Of a DNA stretch of 6,111 bases, positions 1 to 4,867 are shown piece by piece. Source of the stretch: an uncultured Thermomicrobiales bacterium (GTDB lineage: Bacteria; Chloroflexota; Chloroflexia; Thermomicrobiales; Thermomicrobiaceae); NCBI GenBank assembly GCA_937891245.1, contig CALAGB010000055.1:1-6111 (forward strand). Reading direction: 5' to 3'. A program made the translations under genes and the position numbers. How positions within the stretch are numbered: position 1 is the first letter of the stretch; every line of letters starts with the position of its first letter. The notes under the pieces are model-generated. The model was not told the DNA's origin and did not search any database. It was given only the letters and a program-made list of their open reading frames with translations.

Positions 1-1518
1 CTCTCCGGCGGCGGCTACTTCAAGATCGCCAATCAGTCGATCGCTCCGGCGCTACGCGCGCTCGGCTACGATCAGGCGCAGATCGACGACATGATGCGCT
101 ACGTCATCGGCACGCTCAGTCTGGAAGGCGCGCCACACATCAATCGTGCCTCGCTCCGCGAGCGTGGCCTGACCGACGCCGATATCGACCGGGTCGAGAA
201 GGTGCTGCCGACCGTCTTCGAGTTGCCCTTCGCCTTCAACGCCTGGACGCTTGGCGACGCCGCCATGGCACGCCTCGGCATCAGCAAAGAAGAATGGCAG
301 AAGCCCGATTTCCGGCTGCTCCGCACGCTCGGCTTCACGCAGCAGCAGATCGACGAAGCGAACGACGTCATCTGCGGCATGCAGACGATCGAAGGCGCGC
401 CGCACCTGAAAGACGAGCACCTGCCGGTCTTCGACTGCGCTAATCGCGGCGGCAAGCACGGCCAGCGCGTCATCCATCACAACGGGCATATCCGCATGAT
501 GTCGGTGGTGCAGCCATTCATGTCCGGCGCGATCTCCAAGACGATCAACATGCCGAACGAGGTGACCGTCGACGACATCGCCGAGGCGTACATGACCTCG
601 TGGCGACTCGGGCTCAAGGCGATGGCGCTCTATCGCGACGGCTCCAAGCTCTCGCAGCCGCTCTCGTCGAAGAGCGACGATAAGAAGGAAGCCGCCAAGA
701 CTGAAGCGACCGTCGAGCCGGAAGTCGTGGTGGTCGAGAAGATCGTTGAGAAGCCGATCCGGCGCCCGATGCCGGCCAAACGGCACGGTTTCACGCAGGA
801 AGGCCGCCTGGCCGGTCACAAGATCTACCTGCGCACCGGCGAGTACGCAGACGGCACGCTCGGCGAGATCTTCATCGACATGCACAAAGAAGGCGCGGCC
901 TTCCGCAGCTTGATGAACTGCTTCGCCATCGCCATCTCCAAGGGCTTGCAGTACGGCGTGCCGCTGGAAGAATTCGTCGATACCTTCACCTTCCAGCGCT
1001 TCGAGCCGCAGGGAATGGTGGAAGGTCACCCGAATATCAAGATCGCGACCTCGATCATCGACTACGTCTTCCGCGTGCTCGGCTACGAATACCTCGGTCG
1101 CACCGACTTCGTGCAGGTCAAGCCGATCCACAACGACGTCGACGATGAAGTCAACGACGGCGATGGTGACAACGACGCGGAGGACCACAAAGCGACGAGT
1201 GCTGAATCAGCCCTGCCGCAGAATGCCCAGGCGCCGGCCTCCAAGCCGGAACCGGTCGCGACCGCTGCGAATCATGCGCACACGCACAACGGAAACGGGC
1301 ATAACGGCCACAACGGCAACGGCCACGCCCACGCGAAGGAGCAACTTGTGACGATCGCCCAGGCGGTCGACACGCCGCAATTCGACGGCGGCCTCAACGA
1401 ACAGCTCTCCCAGATGATGGGCGACGCCCCCTTCTGCGACGTCTGCGGCCACATCACCATCCGCAACGGCGCCTGCTACAAGTGCCTGAATTGCGGGAAC
1501 AGCCTGGGGTGTTCGTAG
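1..1518 (+). CDS. nrdJ: Adenosylcobalamin-dependent (class II) ribonucleoside-diphosphate reductase, C-terminal part (5' end outside window)
   Basis: Reduces ribonucleotides to deoxyribonucleotides in the cytoplasm using a cobalamin-generated radical. The reading frame is open from the first base, so the gene starts upstream; 505 codons are present. Visible in order (numbering from the first codon here): two copies of an LGY/LGF...EGAPH segment (residues 18-47 and 107-136); the strongly conserved class II core motif [15 protein letters not shown] (172-186), followed by the [16 protein letters not shown] segment; a TSCPD domain (about 261-369) with [10 protein letters not shown]; an acidic stretch (about 379-397); a His/Asn/Gly-rich linker (about 424-445); and a Cys-rich tail with C479, C482, C492, C495, C498 and C504. 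In this family the tail cysteines bind metal and/or re-reduce the active site. The radical and catalytic cysteines and most of the B12-binding region lie before the window. No frameshift is seen. Family identity is very secure; only the extent of the missing 5' part is unknown. Confidence 0.95.
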   Translation, partial: LSGGGYFKIANQSIAPALRALGYDQAQIDDMMRYVIGTLSLEGAPHINRASLRERGLTDADIDRVEKVLPTVFELPFAFNAWTLGDAAMARLGISKEEWQKPDFRLLRTLGFTQQQIDEANDVICGMQTIEGAPHLKDEHLPVFDCANRGGKHGQRVIHHNGHIRMMSVVQPFMSGAISKTINMPNEVTVDDIAEAYMTSWRLGLKAMALYRDGSKLSQPLSSKSDDKKEAAKTEATVEPEVVVVEKIVEKPIRRPMPAKRHGFTQEGRLAGHKIYLRTGEYADGTLGEIFIDMHKEGAAFRSLMNCFAIAISKGLQYGVPLEEFVDTFTFQRFEPQGMVEGHPNIKIATSIIDYVFRVLGYEYLGRTDFVQVKPIHNDVDDEVNDGDGDNDAEDHKATSAESALPQNAQAPASKPEPVATAANHAHTHNGNGHNGHNGNGHAHAKEQLVTIAQAVDTPQFDGGLNEQLSQMMGDAPFCDVCGHITIRNGACYKCLNCGNSLGCS

Positions 1519-1531
1519 GATACGAAATGAC

Positions 1532-1580
1532 CTGCTGCCAGGGCTGTCGAAATCTTGATCGGCCTTAGCCCTGGCAGCAG
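1532..1580. repeat. Perfect 14-bp inverted repeat between nrdJ and the zinc-ribbon gene
   Basis: The left arm ctgctgccagggct (1532-1545) is the exact reverse complement of agccctggcagcag (1567-1580), with a 21-nt loop. It starts 13 bases after the nrdJ stop. The RNA hairpin would be very stable and could terminate or protect the nrdJ transcript, or act in the leader of the next gene. No T-run follows the right arm, so it is not a textbook intrinsic terminator. A protein-binding palindrome is also possible, though the 21-nt gap is long for that. Confidence 0.6.
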
Positions 1581-1614
1581 CAGGCAGTACAGTAAACTGC
1601 TGTTCCGAAAGTGC

Positions 1615-1618
1615 GAGG
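1615..1618 (+). promoter_or_regulatory. Ribosome binding site fixing the GTG start at 1625
   Basis: GAGG (followed by T) lies 6 bases before the GTG at 1625. This is good Shine-Dalgarno geometry and supports a start that places the first zinc-ribbon cysteine at residue 5. No convincing -35/-10 pair was found in the 106-base spacer. Confidence 0.65.
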
Positions 1619-1624
1619 TAGTCC

Positions 1625-2926
1625 GTGAGCGAATCGTGTCCATATTGCGATTCTGAGTTACCGCAACAGGGTTTTTATTGCCCCAGATGCGCTTCACCCG
1701 TACGATGCAAGGCATGCGGTGAATTGCTGCTCACAGATGCGGCAGCATGTGTTTATTGTGGATCAGCAGTCTTGGCACCAAATGTAGGTGCGGGCCTAGA
1801 TACAACTCGATCCATCGGTAATGCTCCGAACAAGATTCTTCTTAAAGAAACAAGGAGCAGCAGAAGCCTTGAGGCGTCATTCTCGGATAGCGCTGTCGAC
1901 GGGATCTCAGCACATCTTTCTTTTCTTCTAGCCGCCGGTATCTCTCATTCTACATACAGACCTCCGGTGGAACTCAAGAAAGACCCAACGTCACCAGTCG
2001 AGCAGTTGAGCCTAACAGCGCTTCAGGACAGCAGATTGCCTCCAACAGACACCATCGAAGCTCGTCACAGTGTTCGTCTCGAATCATCCGACGCCGGCGA
2101 CGACCGTGAGCGCTTGGAACGAATCTTCTTGTCGGAAGGTGGCAGGCTGCTACTACAGGAAACTCGACTGAAGGCTAAGAGCAAGAGGAATTATGTTATT
2201 CGGCTCGTGTGCTTGTTCCTGTATGCACATGAGCTTCGTGAGAATCCCTCAGTCAGTCGATCATCGGTCAATGAGATCCTTCAATCAAACGGTGTTAACG
2301 ATGGTAACGCACGTCATTGGATTGCGAATTGCGACGAGTTGGTACGAGACAAAGACAATCTACGATTGGCCGCCATGGGCAGGGAATTCGCCAAAACCAT
2401 CTTGACAGAAGTCTTTGATCCATCATTTCCTGATGAGTGGACACCGTCTTCTAGCTCTCGTATACGGAATCGCACAGCTCCAGTCGGTGACGACCCCGAG
2501 AAACCAACGCAAAGAAAAAAGGCTTCCCGGTCTGGTACACAGCCACGAAAGGAAGCGATCGTGCTTGCCAACGCTTGGAAAGAACAATTTCCTGGCGTTG
2601 TTGAACAGTCGCTTGTCTTCGATCAGCCATTGGTAGGTCGAGGATTAATTGGATTATGGGCAATCTGGAAGATTGACAGTGGGGATCGTGCGACAGTATC
2701 CCGAGTCGTGCTAGCAGATTTCGTCGCAGCTGCTTTTGATGTGAGTGTCAATGACCGAAATCTAGAACGGTCATTGAAAAATGAAGGCCCCAAGACAGGT
2801 CGAGTAAGGCATGTAGGAGGAACCTGTTTTCGCATAACTGAGAGTGGAATCAAATACGTTGAGTCACAAATTCGAGACGCCAGCACTATAACCACCTCAT
2901 CCGGCGGCCATGCCACCACAAGCTAG
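1625..2926 (+). CDS. Unrecognised protein: tandem zinc ribbons plus two winged-helix-like segments
   Basis: A 433-residue protein I cannot assign to a named family. Seen directly: eight cysteines in four CxxC pairs at C5/C8, C19/C22, C28/C31 and C42/C45, making two adjacent zinc ribbons (double-zinc-ribbon type). A long Ser/Thr/Pro-rich, probably disordered stretch follows (about 50-155). Next is a helix-rich domain (about 160-268) whose end (NLRLAAMGREFAKTI) reads like a wing plus closing helix. Then come a basic linker (about 290-310) and a second domain (about 310-416) ending in a strand-turn-helix, CFRITESGIKYVESQI, typical of winged-helix folds. There is no signal peptide, membrane segment or visible catalytic motif. 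The GTG start is supported by GAGG at 1615-1618. The 3' end overlaps the next gene by 17 nt, so the two are probably one operon. Known of such folds: nucleic-acid or protein binding. Inferred: a cytoplasmic nucleic-acid-binding sensor or regulator partnered with the downstream HEPN-like protein. The coding region is secure; the role is unknown. Confidence 0.85.
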   Translation: MSESCPYCDSELPQQGFYCPRCASPVRCKACGELLLTDAAACVYCGSAVLAPNVGAGLDTTRSIGNAPNKILLKETRSSRSLEASFSDSAVDGISAHLSFLLAAGISHSTYRPPVELKKDPTSPVEQLSLTALQDSRLPPTDTIEARHSVRLESSDAGDDRERLERIFLSEGGRLLLQETRLKAKSKRNYVIRLVCLFLYAHELRENPSVSRSSVNEILQSNGVNDGNARHWIANCDELVRDKDNLRLAAMGREFAKTILTEVFDPSFPDEWTPSSSSRIRNRTAPVGDDPEKPTQRKKASRSGTQPRKEAIVLANAWKEQFPGVVEQSLVFDQPLVGRGLIGLWAIWKIDSGDRATVSRVVLADFVAAAFDVSVNDRNLERSLKNEGPKTGRVRHVGGTCFRITESGIKYVESQIRDASTITTSSGGHATTS

Positions 2927-3713
2927 AAGTCACGTGGCAATTAGTGTCACTACGCTAATCGATCGACTCTCATTGATCGTAGACCAGCAGCTGGCAAGAG
3001 ACGCCATTGAAGCGTATGTCGAAATGCGACAACGGTTCTTAGGAGGCGACTGGGCACCAGCTGAATTAAACGGCGGACGCGTCTGCGAGGCCATTTCACG
3101 GTGTCTATTACAGTTGGATACCGGAACCGTCAATCCTACCGAACTCCCGGGCAAAATACGAGAGAGCCTGCTGAATAAGAGTCTTGCCCACTCGCTTCAA
3201 CAGAAGGACCGTGAACATATAGCCAAGGTAATCGATCTTGTGTACAAATTCCGTTCTGATCGCGGAGCAGTGCATATTTCACCGATCCACTCCGCAAACG
3301 GGATGGACGCCATGTTGGTGCTCCACGCTGGAAAGTGGATCTTCGCTGAGTTCCTTCGGCTTGCATGGAATTCAGATCGCAAGATCGTAGGCCAGGTTAT
3401 TGAGCAACTCGTTCAGTTAGAGCACTCCTTAATTCATGAATTGGATGGTCGTCCTCTGGTTGTAGCTCGAGATATTTCGGCACCCGAGGAGGTTTTATTG
3501 CTTCTAAGCCACGCTTCAAACAATCGATTGACACGCACCGAGATTCGCAACCTCGCACCAAATCAAAATCCTAGGACAATCGCTGCGGCCATTACCAAGC
3601 TGGTCTCATCACGTGAGATCCGGGATGCTGGCAACGGAGAGGTTGCTCTCACGCCGCCCGGACAGCAACGAATCTTGAACGTGATTCTCCCGAAGTACAC
3701 GAAGTTCGAGTAA
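2910..3713 (+). CDS. HEPN-like helical protein with C-terminal winged helix; candidate RNase/defence effector, function unproven
   Basis: A 267-residue all-cytoplasmic protein with no membrane segments. The helical N-terminal region contains NGGRVCEAISRCLL (about 54-67) and then YKFRSDRGAVHISPIH (112-127), followed by MDAMLVLHAGKWIFAEFLRL (132-151, quoted in full). R115-x6-H122 fits the R-x4-6-H signature of HEPN ribonucleases, and the arrangement recalls the RNkxG..H segment of abortive-infection C-terminal domains; this comparison is from memory. Residues about 190-260 form a winged helix: RLTRTEIRNL and a recognition-helix-like stretch ending ITKLVSSREI, then a wing ending in VALTPPGQQRI. 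The ATG at 2910 lies inside the upstream gene (17-nt overlap, different frame), with only a weak upstream GGCGG. A GTG at 2934, just beyond that gene's stop, is an alternative start. Overlap implies translational coupling with the zinc-ribbon protein. HEPN assignment is moderate; RNA cleavage and a defence role are inference. It could instead be a non-catalytic structural or regulatory relative. Confidence 0.8.
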   Translation: MPPQARSHVAISVTTLIDRLSLIVDQQLARDAIEAYVEMRQRFLGGDWAPAELNGGRVCEAISRCLLQLDTGTVNPTELPGKIRESLLNKSLAHSLQQKDREHIAKVIDLVYKFRSDRGAVHISPIHSANGMDAMLVLHAGKWIFAEFLRLAWNSDRKIVGQVIEQLVQLEHSLIHELDGRPLVVARDISAPEEVLLLLSHASNNRLTRTEIRNLAPNQNPRTIAAAITKLVSSREIRDAGNGEVALTPPGQQRILNVILPKYTKFE

Positions 3714-3924
3714 CTGCGCGGCGTCTCGCTCACACCATCTCCAATACTGCCCCGACGCTTATCACGCGCAATCCACCTTCGCTTCGAAGAACCCTCTGCT
3801 TCGAGATGATCGGTGCTGGCAGGTGGTCCAGATATCGCATCGCACCGAATCTCTTGTCAGCAACAGCAGGAATCATTGCTTCTCGCGAAGCAAGCTCTAT
3901 AGACGACCCGAACTCCCAAGGTAG
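3714..3924. other. Non-coding stretch, nothing recognised
   Basis: The + strand frame 2 stays open here and the - strand has a 67-codon frame, but neither has a usable ribosome binding site or a recognisable motif. There is no clear hairpin followed by T-rich sequence after the 3713 stop, and no tRNA-like fold. It may be the decayed upstream part of the gene whose end survives at 3925-4206. Confidence 0.4.
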
Positions 3925-4206
3925 CGAAGACACATCGCAGGCAGCGTAACGATCACCGCCTCACAATGGCAGCGACTCGAGGAGATCGCGAGACCGGTGG
4001 CAAACAAACAGCGGTCACGCGTAACGGTTCAAGAAGAGACGATAATCCGTCTCTGCGAGCTCACATCACTGTCTGCGGCCGAGATTGCACGAGTCTTGAA
4101 GAGAGATGCAACATACCTTCAACAATATTTCCCCGCACGCATGATCCGAAGCGGCGCGCTCATCTATCTCTATCCTGAAACCCCCAACCACCCCGGTCAA
4201 CGCTAG
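3925..4206 (+). pseudogene. Winged-helix C-terminal remnant of a larger protein (AlbA_2/Schlafen-type ATPase-like tail)
   Basis: The frame is open from just after a TAG at 3922-3924 to a TAG at 4204-4206. Protein-like sequence begins before any start codon: WQRLEEIARPV (3967-3999) runs straight into a segment with LSAAEIARVLKRDATYLQQY, an R-G-L.Y wing, and the ending YPETPNHPGQR. From memory, that pattern (eLa.lL.R...yLr..yl.plv..G.L...yP..pnhP.QaY) is the C-terminal winged helix of many bacterial AlbA_2/Schlafen-type putative ATP-binding or transcriptional-regulator proteins. The only possible start is a GTG at 3997, inside the conserved stretch, with GAGGAG at 3979-3984 rather far upstream, so a 69-residue stand-alone winged-helix protein is possible. 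Because similarity seems to extend upstream of it and no N-terminal domains are found in any frame, a truncated gene is more likely. Such proteins are common in accessory and defence regions. Confidence 0.45.
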
Positions 4207-4346
4207 CTTGCTCCAATTCGTGGCGACGATCACGAGACTAACTGACCAGCCAATGATGTAATGCCCCACCTTCCGCCATCTTCGGCTACACTGTGCCGAG
4301 ATATGCCTGTCGTGGCGCGGGGACGCGCTTGATGGTTGATGGATGA
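4207..4346. other. Intergenic spacer before the VOC gene
   Basis: The composition returns toward the high-GC flank here. No RNA gene, hairpin terminator or good sigma-70-type promoter could be supported. A TACACT at 4287-4292 resembles a -10 box but has no matching -35 at normal spacing. The promoter of the VOC gene should lie in this spacer if it is transcribed separately from the insert. Confidence 0.35.
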
Positions 4347-4352
4347 GGGAGG
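4347..4352 (+). promoter_or_regulatory. Ribosome binding site (GGGAGG) fixing the VOC start at GTG 4358
   Basis: GGGAGG lies 5 bases before the GTG at 4358, an ideal Shine-Dalgarno arrangement. The in-frame ATG at 4343 has no such site before it and would place this element inside the coding region, so GTG 4358 is preferred. Confidence 0.75.
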
Positions 4353-4357
4353 CGAGT

Positions 4358-4750
4358 GTGGCTGATTCGTTTGAGCCGTCGGTCGTGCCGAATATTCAGC
4401 ATGTGGCGTTGCGTACGAACAATCTTGAGCGCTTGATCGCGTTTTATCATGGGACGATCGGGCTTCCGATCACCCGCGTGCGTGGGCCGGAGGATCATCC
4501 GGATGCCGTCTGGCTGCCGGGCGTGCAGCTGGTGAGAGCCGACGGTGATTTCGAGGCGAGCGGGACGCTCGATCATCTGGCGATCGGCATCGACAACGTC
4601 GATGAGGTCTGCGCGCGACTCGAAGCGGCCGGCACCAAAGTCGATCGTTCGCCATTTGAGGTTGTCGGCAACGACGGCAAGGCGTTCGCCTACGCCTCCT
4701 TCTGGTACGACCCGGACGGCAATCGCGTCGAGATCTTCAAGCATATTTAG
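4358..4750 (+). CDS. VOC-superfamily protein (glyoxalase/bleomycin resistance/dioxygenase fold)
   Basis: A 130-residue, single-domain, cytoplasmic vicinal-oxygen-chelate protein of typical length. It has two beta-alpha-beta-beta-beta modules. The first begins NIQHVALRTNNLERLIAFYHG, written here as residues 12-32 with H15 as the likely first metal ligand. The second begins LDHLAIGIDNVDEVCARLEA (71-90, H73) and ends FWYDPDGNRVEIFKH (115-129, E125). H15, H73 and E125 match the usual His/His/Glu divalent-metal triad, so a metal-dependent lyase, isomerase, epimerase or dioxygenase activity is plausible. The substrate cannot be read from sequence and the neighbours give no pathway. The GTG start is chosen over ATG 4343 because GGGAGG sits 5 bases upstream. 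Codon use is GC-rich toward the 3' end like the flanking genome. Fold assignment is very secure; a specific glyoxalase I role is not. Confidence 0.9.
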   Translation: MADSFEPSVVPNIQHVALRTNNLERLIAFYHGTIGLPITRVRGPEDHPDAVWLPGVQLVRADGDFEASGTLDHLAIGIDNVDEVCARLEAAGTKVDRSPFEVVGNDGKAFAYASFWYDPDGNRVEIFKHI

Positions 4751-4781
4751 CGGGGGACGGGCGCCGGCTAAACGCCGCGCT

Positions 4782-4820
4782 GGGCGCCATAAATGTCGCC
4801 CCTACAATCCGTAGGGGCGA
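4782..4820. repeat. REP-like palindromic element: two overlapping alternative hairpins
   Basis: The perfect 10-bp stem tcgcccctac (4796-4805) / gtaggggcga (4811-4820) has a 5-nt loop. It shares its left arm with a second palindrome, gggcgccat (4782-4790) / atgtcgccc (4793-4801), which has one mismatch and a 2-nt centre. Only one of the two can form at a time. GTAGGGGCG palindromes of this look occur as dispersed intergenic repeats in some bacterial genomes (recalled, not searched). It lies 31 bases after the VOC stop and may also stop or stabilise that transcript, though no T-run follows. Confidence 0.6.
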
Positions 4821-4853
4821 TCGCGTGCGTTGAGCTTCGTTCCGGCGCCTGAC

Positions 4854-4858
4854 AAGGA
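4854..4858 (+). promoter_or_regulatory. Ribosome binding site (AAGGA) supporting the TTG start at 4868
   Basis: AAGGA lies 9 bases before the TTG at 4868. The frame closes at a TGA at 4850-4852, and no ATG or GTG lies between it and the first membrane helix, so this uncommon TTG start is the best choice. Confidence 0.65.
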
Positions 4859-4867
4859 CGACGGTCA

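Larger units (their letters stand above)
1519..4206. other. Lower-GC insert between nrdJ and the VOC gene (candidate genomic island)
   Basis: Base composition drops immediately after the nrdJ stop and recovers before the VOC gene. Hand counts give 27/60 G+C at 2161-2220 and 2641-2700, against 39/60 at 301-360 and 40/60 at 5161-5220; 4021-4080 is intermediate (32/60). The two intact genes inside freely use A/T-ending codons and AGA/AGG, which the flanking genes avoid. The block contains only proteins that are not housekeeping families plus a probable gene remnant. I found no integrase, transposase, tRNA or convincing flanking direct repeat, so lateral transfer is inferred from composition and content only, and the edges are approximate. 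Confidence 0.55.

Noticed and set aside
52..1188. Long 378-codon open frame on the - strand across nrdJ
   Set aside because: It mirrors the GC-rich codon bias of nrdJ on the other strand. The translation is Asp/Val/Arg/His-rich with no family resemblance, while the + strand product is unmistakable.
3730..3933. 67-codon - strand frame after the HEPN-like gene
   Set aside because: It has a GTG start with no ribosome binding site and no recognisable motif. It is kept only as a possibility within an otherwise empty stretch.
1580..3944. Shared gcaggcag at 1580-1587 and 3937-3944 as a possible attachment-site direct repeat
   Set aside because: Eight bases of simple CAG-like sequence is expected by chance over this distance, and no recombinase gene is present.
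3966..4178. 70-codon + strand frame starting at ATG 3966
   Set aside because: It overlaps the winged-helix-like frame (3925-4206) in another phase; its translation is Arg/Thr/Ser-rich and featureless, whereas the other frame has a recognisable pattern.
4287..4292. TACACT as a -10 promoter box for the VOC gene
   Set aside because: No -35-like hexamer lies at 16-18 bases upstream (4264-4269 is ccccac), so a sigma-70 promoter is not supported.
4343..4345. ATG as start of the VOC gene
   Set aside because: There is no ribosome binding site before it, and a strong GGGAGG lies between it and the in-frame GTG at 4358.
4286..4744. 152-codon - strand frame across the VOC gene
   Set aside because: It is antisense to a clear VOC protein with all three metal ligands, has low-complexity Arg/Asp composition and no motif.
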